A stretch of 64,000 nucleotides of DNA from Mycobacterium sp. ACS1612 (GTDB lineage: Bacteria > Actinomycetota > Actinomycetes > Mycobacteriales > Mycobacteriaceae), in the NCBI RefSeq assembly GCF_001667505.1, contig NZ_LZHZ01000004.1:214957-278956 (forward strand), written 5' to 3'. How positions within the stretch are numbered: the first letter of the stretch is position 1; every line of letters begins with the position of its first letter. Made by a program: the position numbers and the translations under genes. The notes below the pieces were generated by a model. That model searched no databases. It saw only the letters and a program-made list of their open reading frames with translations, and had not been told where the DNA came from. Positions 48,344 through 57,371 of this stretch are shown one piece after another.

Positions 48344-49114
48344 TTACTTGATTGCGTTCGTTGTGGCCAGGTAGTGCGGCGGCTCGCCGCCGCCGTGCAC
48401 CTCGAGGCTGGCACCGCTGATGTACGACGCGGCGTCCGAGGCGAGAAACGCTGCGGCCCAACCGACGTCGGCAGGTGTGGCGAGCCTGCCGAGCGGCACG
48501 TTCTTGGAGATCGCCGCGATCGATTCCTCATCACCGTAGAAAAGTTCGGACTGTTCGGTCTCGACCATGCCGACCACGACCGAGTTGACCCTGACTTTGG
48601 GCGCCCACTCGACAGCCAGTGTGCTGGTGAGACTTTCGACACCGGCCTTGGCGGCGCCGTACGGCGCGGTGCCAGGGGTCGGCCTGCGGCCGCTGACGCT
48701 GGAGACGTTGATGATCGACCCGCCGCCGTCCTGCGCCTGCATCACCGCGTTCGCGTGCTGGGACACCGACAGCGGACCGAGCAAGTTGAGTTCGACGATC
48801 TTGCGGTTGAACTTCGCGCTCGCGTCCGCGGTGAGCACATAGGGCGATCCCCCGGCGTTGTTGACCACGATGTCGAGTCGCCCGTGCGTCTCGATGATCG
48901 TCGCGATCATCGCCGCGACGGCGTCGTCGTCGCGGACATCGCAGGAGTGGAACTCGTACGGCGACCCGTCGACGGCGCGCCGTGCACACGTCACCACCGT
49001 GGAGCCCTGATCAGCGAAGACGGCACTGATTCCGGCGCCGACGCCGCGGACCCCGCCGGTCACCAGGACCACTCTGTCCTTGAGCCCGAGGTTGATGTCT
49101 GCGGCGTCGGTCAC
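48344..49114 (-). CDS. Short-chain dehydrogenase (Rv3549c-like)
   Basis: A 256-residue SDR: VVLVTGGVRGVGAGISAVFADQG, NNAGGSPYVL, SSVSGRRPTPGTAPYGAAKAGVES and a conserved C-terminus ISGASLEVHGGGEPP. GTG 49114 follows TACGCT by exactly 6 nt, pointing to a leaderless message, and the KstR2 palindrome begins 2 bp above that box. Divergent from echA20. Longer frames upstream cross the operator and echA20 and are rejected. Same position as Rv3549c; specific substrate unknown. Confidence 0.88.
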   Translation of the reverse strand: MTDAADINLGLKDRVVLVTGGVRGVGAGISAVFADQGSTVVTCARRAVDGSPYEFHSCDVRDDDAVAAMIATIIETHGRLDIVVNNAGGSPYVLTADASAKFNRKIVELNLLGPLSVSQHANAVMQAQDGGGSIINVSSVSGRRPTPGTAPYGAAKAGVESLTSTLAVEWAPKVRVNSVVVGMVETEQSELFYGDEESIAAISKNVPLGRLATPADVGWAAAFLASDAASYISGASLEVHGGGEPPHYLATTNAIK

Positions 49115-49128
49115 TGTGCTAGCGTACC

Positions 49129-49144
49129 AAGCAAGTGCTTGCTT
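49129..49144. promoter_or_regulatory. KstR2 operator (SDR / echA20)
   Basis: AAGCAAGTGCTTGCTT is a perfect 7-2-7 palindrome and matches the KstR2 consensus. It serves the divergent SDR pair and the echA20-ipdABC operon. KstR2 is released by HIP-CoA. Confidence 0.95.
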
Positions 49145-49168
49145 AGGTATCGACCCCCAGGAAGTGCA

Positions 49169-49920
49169 ATGCCAATCACCTCCACCATCACCGAACCCGG
49201 GATCATCTCGGTCACCGTCGACTACCCGCCGGTCAACGCGATCCCGTCGCGCGGTTGGTTTGAACTCGCAGATACGATCACCAAGGCCGGTGAGGACCCC
49301 GAGACGCATGTCGTGATCCTGCGCGCGGAGGGGCGCGGCTTCAACGCGGGCGTCGACATCAAGGAGATGCAGAACACCGAGGGATTCACCGCACTCATCG
49401 ATGCCAACCGAGGCTGCTACGCGGCCTTCCGCGCGGTATACGAGTGCGCGGTACCGGTGGTCGCGGCGGTCAACGGTTTCTGCGTGGGCGGCGGTATCGG
49501 CCTGGTCGGCAACGCCGACGTGATCGTCGCGTCCGACGACGCCAAGTTCGGCCTGCCCGAGGTGGAACGCGGCGCCCTTGGCGCAGCGACCCACCTGTCG
49601 CGCCTGGTGCCCCAGCACATGATGCGCAGACTGTTCTTCACCGCGGCCACGGTCGATGCCGCGACGCTGCACCACTTCGGATCAGTGCACGAGGTGGTAC
49701 CCCGCGCCGAGTTGGACGAGGCGGCGCTGCGGGTCGCCCGCGACATCGCCGCCAAGGACACCCGGGTGATCCGCGCCGCCAAAGAAGCGCTGAACCTGAT
49801 CGACGTGCAGAAGGTGAACTCGAGTTACCGCATGGAGCAAGGCTTTACGTTCGAGCTGAACCTGGCCGGTGTCGCCGACGAACACCGCGACGCGTTCGCG
49901 GGAACCAACAAGGGGTCCAA

Positions 49921-49924
<4 letters not shown>
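49169..49924 (+). CDS. echA20: EchA20, ring-opening crotonase of steroid degradation
   Basis: A 251-residue crotonase: GRGFNAGVDIKEMQ and AAVNGFCVGGGIGLVGNADVIVAS form the CoA and oxyanion regions. EchA20 hydrolytically opens ring D of the HIP-derived CoA ester. ATG 49169 has AGGAAG before it. The ATG lies 24 bp after the KstR2 palindrome. The stop overlaps ipdA by 4 bp. Equivalent to Rv3550. Confidence 0.93.
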
Positions 49925-50804
<880 letters not shown>

Positions 50805-50808
<4 letters not shown>

Positions 50809-51554
50809 TGTCGACGACCCGAGCCGAAATCTGCGCTGTCGCATGTGCGGAACTGTTTCGCGACGCAGGAGAGATCATGGTCAGCCCGATGGCGACCATG
50901 GTGTCGATCGGCGCGCGGTTGGCCCGACTGACCTTCTCCCCGGACATCCTGCTCACCGACGGGGAAGCCAGGCTGCTGGCCGACACCCCTGCAATCGGCG
51001 TCGTCGGCGCGATCGAAGGGTGGATGCCGTTCGGTCGCGTCTTCGAGACACTGGCCTGGGGTCGTCGCCATGTGGTGATGGGCGCCAACCAGATCGACCG
51101 CTACGGCAATCAGAACCTCTCGGCGTTCGGGCCGCTTCAGCACCCAACCCGGCAGATGTTCGGTGTCCGCGGTGCGCCCGGCAACACGATCAACCACGCG
51201 ACGAGTTACTGGGTCGGCAACCACTCCAAGCGGGTATTCGGCGAGTCCGTCGACGTGGTGTCCGGCATCGGCTGGGACAAGGTCGATCCGGACAACCCGG
51301 CGTACCGGTTCGTCAACGTGTACCGCGTGGTGAGCAATCTCGGTGTGTTCGACTTCAACGGCCCGGACCATCAGATGCGCGCGGTGTCGCTGCACCCGGG
51401 GATCACTGCGGAACAGGTGGCCGAGAACACCTCGTTTGAGGTGCACGGCCTGGACGAAGCCGAACAGACCCGGCTCCCCACCGAGGCGGAACTGAAGCTG
51501 GTCCGCGACGTGATCGATCCGAAATCGCTGCGGGACAGGGAAATACGAGCATGA
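50805..51554 (+). CDS. ipdB: IpdB, partner subunit of the ring-C hydrolase
   Basis: A 248-249-residue CoA-transferase beta-like protein (EIMVSPMATMVSIGARLARLTFSPDILLTDGEA, VVMGANQIDRYGNQNLSAFG, RGAPGNTINHATSYWVGNHSKRVF). It forms the heteromer with IpdA. The start is GTG 50805, overlapping the ipdA stop, or ATG 50808, one codon later; they differ by one residue. Equivalent to Rv3552. Confidence 0.94.
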
Positions 51555-52612
51555 CAAAACTGCGCACGCCGTTGACGGAGCTCGTCGGCATCGAGCATCC
51601 AGTGGTGCAGACCGGGATGGGCTGGGTGGCGGGCGCAAGACTGGTGTCCGCGACGTCGAACGCGGGCGGCCTTGGCATCCTGGCATCGGCGACCATGACG
51701 CTCGACGAATTGCAGACTGCGGTGACGAAGGTCAAGGCTGCGACGGACAAGCCGTTCGGCATCAACATCCGCGCCGACGCGGGTGACGCGAACGAACGCA
51801 TCGACCTGTTGATCCGCGAAGGCGTCAAGGTCGCATCGTTCGCGCTGGCACCAAAACCTGACCTGATCGCCAAGCTCAAAGATGCTGGCGTGGTGGTGAT
51901 TCCGTCGGTAGGCCTGGCCAAGCATGCGAAGAAGGTGGCCGGCTGGGGCGCCGACGCTGTCATCGTCCAGGGCGGCGAAGGCGGCGGGCATACCGGCCCG
52001 ATCGCCACCACGCTGCTGCTGCCGTCGGTGCTCGATGCAGTGGATATCCCCGTCGTGGCGGCGGGCGGTTTCTTCGACGGCCGCGGGTTGGCTGCGGCGC
52101 TTTCCTACGGTGCGGCAGGCGTCGCGATGGGCACCCGATTCCTGCTGACCTCCGATTCCACCGTGCCCGACGCCGTCAAACAGCGGTATCTGACGGCCGG
52201 ACTCGACGGCACGGTGGTGTCCACCCGCGTCGACGGCATGCCGCACCGGGTGCTGCGCACCGGGCTCGTCGAAAAACTCGAAAGCGGTTCGCGGCTGCGG
52301 GGTTTTTCCGCCGCGGTCCGCAATGCGCAGAAGTTCAAGAAGATGTCGGGCATGACGTGGCGATCGATGATCAGCGACGGCCTGGAAATGCGGCACGGCA
52401 AAGAACTGACCTGGTCCCAGGTGCTGATGGCGGCCAACACCCCGATGCTGCTGAAAGCCGGTTTGGTGGAGGGCAACACGGACGCCGGGGTGCTGGCGTC
52501 GGGTCAGGTCGCAGGCATCCTCGACGACCTGCCGTCGTGCGCAGAACTGATTGACACGATCATTAGTGACGCTGTCAAACACCTGCAGGCGGCGGCCGCT
52601 TTCGTCGAGTGA
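51551..52612 (+). CDS. ipdC: IpdC, flavin-dependent nitronate-monooxygenase-like enzyme
   Basis: A 353-residue FMN barrel of the NPD/2-nitropropane-dioxygenase family: VQTGMGWVAGARLVSATSNAGGLGILAS, VIVQGGEGGGHTGPIATTLLLPSV and VPVVAAGGFFDGRG-type phosphate loop (DIPVVAAGGFFDGRGLAAAL). IpdC acts on the hydroxylated HIP-CoA intermediate before ring D opening. ATG 51551 overlaps ipdB by 4 bp. Equivalent to Rv3553. The ferredoxin gene fdxB that follows in M. tuberculosis is not present here. Confidence 0.92.
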   Translation: MTKLRTPLTELVGIEHPVVQTGMGWVAGARLVSATSNAGGLGILASATMTLDELQTAVTKVKAATDKPFGINIRADAGDANERIDLLIREGVKVASFALAPKPDLIAKLKDAGVVVIPSVGLAKHAKKVAGWGADAVIVQGGEGGGHTGPIATTLLLPSVLDAVDIPVVAAGGFFDGRGLAAALSYGAAGVAMGTRFLLTSDSTVPDAVKQRYLTAGLDGTVVSTRVDGMPHRVLRTGLVEKLESGSRLRGFSAAVRNAQKFKKMSGMTWRSMISDGLEMRHGKELTWSQVLMAANTPMLLKAGLVEGNTDAGVLASGQVAGILDDLPSCAELIDTIISDAVKHLQAAAAFVE

Positions 52613-52640
52613 TCCCCGCCAGCCGGCGTAGCGTCTAACT

Positions 52641-53510
52641 ATGACAGCCCTTACCCACAAGCGAGCGAATGTCAACGGCGTTTCGCTCCACTACGTCACG
52701 GCGGGTAGCGGCCCGACCGTCCTCTGTATGCACGGTTGGCCGCAAAACCACCGTGAATTCCTGCCGGTGATCGAACGTCTCGCCGATGAGTATTCATTCA
52801 TCGCACCCGACCTGCGGGGATACGCCGACAGCGACAAGCCCTACGTCGGCTACGAGCCGAAGACGATCGCGCAAGACATGCTCGCGCTGCTCGCCGTCGA
52901 AGCGGTAGACAGTTTTCACATCCTGAGTCACGACCTCGGCGGACCGCCGTCCGTGGCGCTGGCCTACGCCGCGCAAGATCGTGCGCACTCGATTGCCACG
53001 ATCGAGACGCCGTACTTCGGCTTGAGTCATCCCGGATATGTCGATCCACGCGTGCCGTACTGGCACCTCAGCATGCACATGAACATGGACGTCACCCGAC
53101 TCCTCATCGAGGGCCGGGAGGAGCAATACCTCCGGCACTTTTTCCGCGACTTCGCCTTCAACCCGACGGCCGTGCCGGAGAGCGAAATACAGCAGTACGT
53201 CATGCACATGCGGCAGCCGGGAAGTCTTCGCGCAAGCCTCAACCATTACGGCTATATCCCGCAGATGGCCTCCCAGACAGCCGAACTGGTCAAGGACACG
53301 CTCACGGTGCCGATGCTGGCGTGGGGTGGCCGCTACTCATTCGCAGAGCACTGCTTCAACTGTGCATCAGCGATCGCCGAGCACGCCGATGGCGGCGTGA
53401 TCGAGGAATGCGGTCACTGGGTCTTCGAAGAGAAGCCCGACTTCATCGTTGCCCAGCTCCGCGACTTCTGGGCGAAACACACGGCGCCCAGCCTGGCGCT
53501 GACGCACTAA
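52641..53510 (+). CDS. Alpha/beta hydrolase, epoxide-hydrolase/dehalogenase-like
   Basis: A 289-residue alpha/beta hydrolase. The oxyanion motif is HGWP (31-34), and the nucleophile elbow SHDLGG puts an aspartate (D98) where esterases have serine, as in epoxide hydrolases and haloalkane dehalogenases. The catalytic histidine is in EECGHWVFEEKP. It starts 28 bp after ipdC on the same strand and may be read with the KstR2 operon. It stands where fdxB is expected. No known step of HIP breakdown needs an epoxide hydrolase, so it may handle another steroid or terpenoid. Confidence 0.85.
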   Translation: MTALTHKRANVNGVSLHYVTAGSGPTVLCMHGWPQNHREFLPVIERLADEYSFIAPDLRGYADSDKPYVGYEPKTIAQDMLALLAVEAVDSFHILSHDLGGPPSVALAYAAQDRAHSIATIETPYFGLSHPGYVDPRVPYWHLSMHMNMDVTRLLIEGREEQYLRHFFRDFAFNPTAVPESEIQQYVMHMRQPGSLRASLNHYGYIPQMASQTAELVKDTLTVPMLAWGGRYSFAEHCFNCASAIAEHADGGVIEECGHWVFEEKPDFIVAQLRDFWAKHTAPSLALTH

Positions 53511-53581
53511 CCTTCACCGACCGCGTTTGTACGCGCAAACACGGCGTGTCGACGTACAGACACGGTCGCTCGCGGTGAAGG
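53511..53581. terminator. Cruciform-like intergenic element between convergent genes
   Basis: CCTTCACCG (53511-53519) pairs perfectly with CGGTGAAGG (53573-53581). Inside are two more hairpins: GTTTG-6 nt-CAAAC (53525-53540) and CGTGTC-8 nt-GACACG (53545-53564). Together they give a three-way junction filling the whole gap. It probably ends transcription from both sides, though no T-run is present. Confidence 0.55.
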
Positions 53582-53592
53582 TCGAGTAGCGC

Positions 53593-54750
53593 CTAGAGTC
53601 GCTCGATGATCGTGACGTTGGCGGTGCCGCCGCCTTCGCACATCGTCTGCAGGCCGTAGCGACCGCCGGTGCGCTCCAGCGTATTCAGCATCGTGGCGAA
53701 CAACTTTGCGCCGGTCGCACCGAGCGGGTGCCCGAGCGCGATGGCACCACCGCTGGGGTTGACCTTTGCGTGGTCGACCTTGAGTTCCTTCATCCACGCC
53801 ATCACCACCGGCGCGAACGCCTCGTTGATCTCGACGGTGTCGATGTCGTCCATCGACAGCCCCGTCTTGTCCAGCGCGTAGCGCGTCGCGGGAATCGGCC
53901 CTGTCAACATGAACACCGGATCGGCGCCGCGCGCGCTGATGTGGTGGATGCGAGCGCGCGGCGTGAGGCCGTGATCCTTGACCGCCTGTTCGGACGCGAG
54001 GAGCACCGCGCTGGCACCGTCGGAGATCTGGCTGGCCATCGCGGCCGTCAGCCTGCCGCCGTCGGTCAGTGTCTTCAGCCCCGCCATCTTCTCCAGTGAG
54101 GTGTCGCGCGGGCCCTCATCGGTGACGAAACCGTCGACAGGGATGATCTCGTTCTCGAAATAGCCGGATCGGATCGCGTCGGCCGCGCGCTGATGGCTGG
54201 CAAGCGAGAACTCCTCCATCTCCTCGCGTGAGAGCTCCCACTTCTCGGCGATCAGCTCCGCACCGCGAAACTGTGAGATCTCCTGATCGCCGTACCGGTG
54301 CAGCCAGCTCTTGGATTCGTTTGTGGGAGAGGTGAATCCGAACTGCTCGGCGACCGTCATCGCGGACGAGATCGGGATCTGGCTCATGTTCTGCATGCCG
54401 CCCGCCACGATCAGATCAGCGGTCCCGGACATGATGGCCTGCGCACCGAAGGAAATAGCCTGCTGGCTGGAACCGCACTGGCGATCCACGGTGACGCCGG
54501 GAACTTCCTCCGGGTATCCGGCGGCCAGCCACGACAGGCGGGCGATGTTGCCTGCCTGCGGTCCGATCGCGTCCAGACAACCGGCAATCACGTCGTCAAC
54601 CGCAGCCGGGTCGACGTCCACGCGGTCGAACAGTCCCCGCCACCCCGCCGCACCGAGGTCGACGGGATGCACGCCGGCAAGCGACCCATTGCGCTTGCCG
54701 ACGGCGGTGCGCACGGCGTCGATGACGTATGCCTGTGAAGATCCAGCCAT
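53593..54750 (-). CDS. fadA6: Thiolase FadA6
   Basis: A 385-residue thiolase: VDRQCGSSQQAISFG with the nucleophile Cys, GHPLGATGAKLF with the His, and CEGGGTANVTIIERL at the C-terminus with the second Cys. FadA6 thiolyses the ring-opened C/D intermediate (MOODA-CoA branch). ATG 54750 lies 7 bp after the kstR2 stop, so the two share a transcript. Equivalent to Rv3556c. Confidence 0.94.
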   Translation of the reverse strand: MAGSSQAYVIDAVRTAVGKRNGSLAGVHPVDLGAAGWRGLFDRVDVDPAAVDDVIAGCLDAIGPQAGNIARLSWLAAGYPEEVPGVTVDRQCGSSQQAISFGAQAIMSGTADLIVAGGMQNMSQIPISSAMTVAEQFGFTSPTNESKSWLHRYGDQEISQFRGAELIAEKWELSREEMEEFSLASHQRAADAIRSGYFENEIIPVDGFVTDEGPRDTSLEKMAGLKTLTDGGRLTAAMASQISDGASAVLLASEQAVKDHGLTPRARIHHISARGADPVFMLTGPIPATRYALDKTGLSMDDIDTVEINEAFAPVVMAWMKELKVDHAKVNPSGGAIALGHPLGATGAKLFATMLNTLERTGGRYGLQTMCEGGGTANVTIIERL

Positions 54751-54757
54751 TTGAGTC

Positions 54758-55345
54758 CTACTCCCTTGTGATACCGCCCAGAACGATGCTCAGATACTGC
54801 TGGCCGACTTGTTCGGCCGTCAGGGGGCCCCCGGGTTGATACCAGCGGACCGAAACCCATGTGGTGTCGCGAATGAACCGGTACACCAGGTCGACGTCGA
54901 TGTCGGGCCGGAAGCGGCCCTCGGCGACGCCCTGCTTCAAAACGTCCACCCACATCCTGCGCTGCTCGCGGTTGCGGGTCTCGACGAACTCGAACTGCGG
55001 AAGCGAGGACAGCCGCTTGGCCTCGTCCTGGTAGATGACGACCTGCGCATGCCGGTTCTCGATGGCCTCGAACGAGGTCATGAACAGACCTTTCACCCGC
55101 TCGAGCGGATCGGATTCGCGACCGACGATCTCCGCGTACCGCTCGAACAGCCAGTCAAGGAAGTTCCGAAGCACCTCCTCGACCATCTGTTCCTTGGATT
55201 TGAAATGGTGATAGAGGCTGCCCGAAAGGATGCCTGCGGAATCGGCGATGTCACGCACGGTGGTGGCGCGCAGGCCACGCTCGGCGAACATCGTCGCGGC
55301 GAGGTCCAGCAGCTCGTCGCGGCGACTCGGAAGCGCCTTGTCCAC
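54758..55345 (-). CDS. kstR2: TetR-family repressor KstR2
   Basis: A 195-residue TetR regulator: helix-turn-helix in ATTVRDIADSAGILSGSLYHHFKSKEQM, then a ligand domain (YQDEAKRLSSLPQFEFVE, RFIRDTTWVSVRWYQPGG). KstR2 represses the HIP regulon and is released by HIP-CoA. GTG 55345 lies 6 nt after TATCCT, so its message is probably leaderless; the operator 55360-55375 is 2 bp above this box and implies autoregulation. Equivalent to Rv3557c. Confidence 0.95.
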   Translation of the reverse strand: MDKALPSRRDELLDLAATMFAERGLRATTVRDIADSAGILSGSLYHHFKSKEQMVEEVLRNFLDWLFERYAEIVGRESDPLERVKGLFMTSFEAIENRHAQVVIYQDEAKRLSSLPQFEFVETRNREQRRMWVDVLKQGVAEGRFRPDIDVDLVYRFIRDTTWVSVRWYQPGGPLTAEQVGQQYLSIVLGGITRE

Positions 55346-55359
55346 CCGGTCAGGATAGC

Positions 55360-55375
55360 AACCAAGCGCTTGCTA
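55360..55375. promoter_or_regulatory. KstR2 operator (kstR2 / ipdF region)
   Basis: AACCAAGCGCTTGCTA matches the KstR2 palindrome with two mismatched arms positions. It sits over the kstR2 promoter and just below the end of ipdF. Confidence 0.9.
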
Positions 55376-55390
55376 GGTAAGCCTGGGGGC

Positions 55391-56179
55391 TCAGGCTCGT
55401 TGACTGGACACCGAGATGACCTCGCCCGTCAAGTAACTGGAGTAGTCGCTGGCCAGGAACGCGATGGTGGCGGCCACCTCCCATGGTTCGGCCGCGCGGC
55501 CGAAGGCCTCGACCTCCGACAGTCGGTCCAACAACTCCGAGGAGCTCGTTTTTTCGAGGAACTTGTGCCTGGCGATGCTGGGTGACACCGCATTGATCCG
55601 CACGCCGAACTCGACGGCTTCGATTGCGCTGCAGCGGGTCAGCGCCATCACGCCCGCCTTGGCCGCCGCATAGTGCGACTGCGAATGCTGCGCCCGCCAG
55701 CCCAGCACGCTTGCGTTGTTCACGATCACTCCGCCGTGGCCGGCCTCGCGGAAGTACCGCAACGCGGCGCGGGTAGCCCGCATGGTCGAGGTCAGGGTCA
55801 CGTTGAGGACCCGGTCCCACTCTTCGTCGGTCATGTCGACCACCGGGGTCGTGCCGCCGAGACCGGCGTTGTTGACGAGTACGTCGAGGCGGCCCATGCG
55901 CGCAGTGGTCGACGCGATCAGCGCGTCTACTTGCGCGGTGGACGTGACGTCACATACCACGCTCTCGACGCGGCCCAGCCCGAGTTCGGTCAGTTGGTCC
56001 CGAGTCTCGCCGAGCCTGCGCTCGTGGTGGTCGGACACCATGACGTCGGCACCCTCGGCAAGGGCTCGACGCGCTACCGCAGAGCCGATGCCGGTTCCCG
56101 CGGCGGCCGTCACCACGACGACCTTCCCGGTCAGAAGTCCGTGCCCCTCAACTTCTTTCGGCGCCTCCGCCAAACTCAT
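55391..56179 (-). CDS. ipdF: Short-chain dehydrogenase IpdF
   Basis: A 262-residue SDR: VVVTAAAGTGIGSAVARRALAEGADV, NNAGLGGTTPVV, HYAAAKAGVMA with the catalytic Tyr and Lys. IpdF acts on the 5-hydroxyl group of the HIP-CoA intermediate. ATG 56179 overlaps the fadE30 stop by 4 bp, so it is coupled with fadE30. Equivalent to Rv3559c. In M. tuberculosis a PPE gene separates it from kstR2; here the gap is 45 bp with the operator. Confidence 0.92.
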   Translation of the reverse strand: MSLAEAPKEVEGHGLLTGKVVVVTAAAGTGIGSAVARRALAEGADVMVSDHHERRLGETRDQLTELGLGRVESVVCDVTSTAQVDALIASTTARMGRLDVLVNNAGLGGTTPVVDMTDEEWDRVLNVTLTSTMRATRAALRYFREAGHGGVIVNNASVLGWRAQHSQSHYAAAKAGVMALTRCSAIEAVEFGVRINAVSPSIARHKFLEKTSSSELLDRLSEVEAFGRAAEPWEVAATIAFLASDYSSYLTGEVISVSSQRA

Positions 56180-57324
56180 CCCTTTAGCTCCCTGGGTAGA
56201 CCGAGCACCCGCTCGGCGATGATGTTGCGCTGGATTTCATTCGATCCGCCATAGATGGTGTCTGCGCGGGTGAACAGGTAGAGGTGCTGCCAGACGTCGA
56301 GCTCACCGTTTTCGGCCACCAGCCCGGCCTTGCCGACGACGTCCATCGCCAGCTCGCCGAGGTCACGGTGCCAGTTGGCCCACAACAACTTCGAAACCGA
56401 GTCTTGGCCTGGCTGTTCCACGTCCATGGTCGCCAGCGCATACGACCGCATGGTCCGCAGGCCCACCCACGACCGGGTCAGCCGTTCGCGGATCAACGGG
56501 TCGTCATCGGCACCGGTGCGCTTGGCGAGTTCGACGAGATTGGAGTGCTCACGCGCATAACGGATCTGCTGGCCGAGCGTCGACACCCCGCGCTCGAAGG
56601 TCAGCGTTCCCATCGCGATCCGCCAGCCGTCACCGGGCTCACCCACCACGAGGTCGGCGTCGGTGCGGGCGTCGTCGAAGAACACCTCGTTGAAATCCGC
56701 GGTCCCGGTCAACTGCACGATCGGCCGGATCTCCACACCGGGCTGGTCAAGCGGCACAAGCAGATACGACAGTCCGGCGTGGCGTTTTGACCCCTTCTCG
56801 GTGCGGGCCACCACGAAGCACCACTGCGAAAGGTGCGCCATCGACGTCCACACCTTCTGGCCGTTGATCACCCACTGGTCGCCGTCGAGTTCGGCCGTCG
56901 TCGAGACATTGGCCAGGTCGCTGCCCGCACCGGGCTCTGAGTAGCCCTGGCACCACAACTCCGTGACATCGAGGATCTTGGGCAGGAAGCGCTTCTTCTG
57001 CGCCTCGGTGCCGAACGCGATCAACGTCGGGCCCAGCAACTCCTCACCGAAGTGGTTGACCTTGTGCGGCGCGTCCGCGCGCGCGTACTCCTCGTAAAAC
57101 GCGACGCGATGCGCGACCGTCAGGCCGCGCCCGCAGTATTCGACCGGCCAACCCAAACAGGTCAGCCCGGCGGCGGCCAACTTCTGGTTCCAAGCGCGGC
57201 GCTCCTCGAACGCCTCGTCCTCGCGCCCCGGCGCGCCGAGGCCTTTGAGCGCGGCGAATTCGCCGACAAGGTTCTCGGCGAGCCAGTCGCGGACCTCGGC
57301 CCTGAACTCCTCGACCTCTATCAC
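56176..57324 (-). CDS. fadE30: Acyl-CoA dehydrogenase FadE30
   Basis: A 382-residue acyl-CoA dehydrogenase: CQGYSEPGAGSDLANVSTTAELDGDQWVINGQKVWTSMAHLSQW, and GGSNEIQRNIIAERVLGLPRELKG at the C-terminus. FadE30 dehydrogenates the propionyl side chain of HIP-CoA. GTG 57324 lies 6 nt after TAGCCT, so it is probably leaderless; the KstR2 site is 3 bp above this box. Divergent from fadD3. Equivalent to Rv3560c. Confidence 0.94.
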   Translation of the reverse strand: MIEVEEFRAEVRDWLAENLVGEFAALKGLGAPGREDEAFEERRAWNQKLAAAGLTCLGWPVEYCGRGLTVAHRVAFYEEYARADAPHKVNHFGEELLGPTLIAFGTEAQKKRFLPKILDVTELWCQGYSEPGAGSDLANVSTTAELDGDQWVINGQKVWTSMAHLSQWCFVVARTEKGSKRHAGLSYLLVPLDQPGVEIRPIVQLTGTADFNEVFFDDARTDADLVVGEPGDGWRIAMGTLTFERGVSTLGQQIRYAREHSNLVELAKRTGADDDPLIRERLTRSWVGLRTMRSYALATMDVEQPGQDSVSKLLWANWHRDLGELAMDVVGKAGLVAENGELDVWQHLYLFTRADTIYGGSNEIQRNIIAERVLGLPRELKG

Positions 57325-57339
57325 CCCTGTAGGCTAACC

Positions 57340-57355
57340 TACCAAGCACTTGCTT
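57340..57355. promoter_or_regulatory. KstR2 operator (fadE30 / fadD3)
   Basis: TACCAAGCACTTGCTT is the third KstR2 palindrome. It overlaps the fadE30 promoter and lies 16 bp before the fadD3 ATG. Confidence 0.93.
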
Positions 57356-57371
57356 TGTTAGAGGAGCGTCA

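Noticed and set aside
48642..49675. Long minus-strand extensions of the SDR genes across the KstR2 operator into echA20
   Set aside because: They cross the perfect operator and are antisense to echA20; the proper GTG start lies 6 nt after a -10 box.
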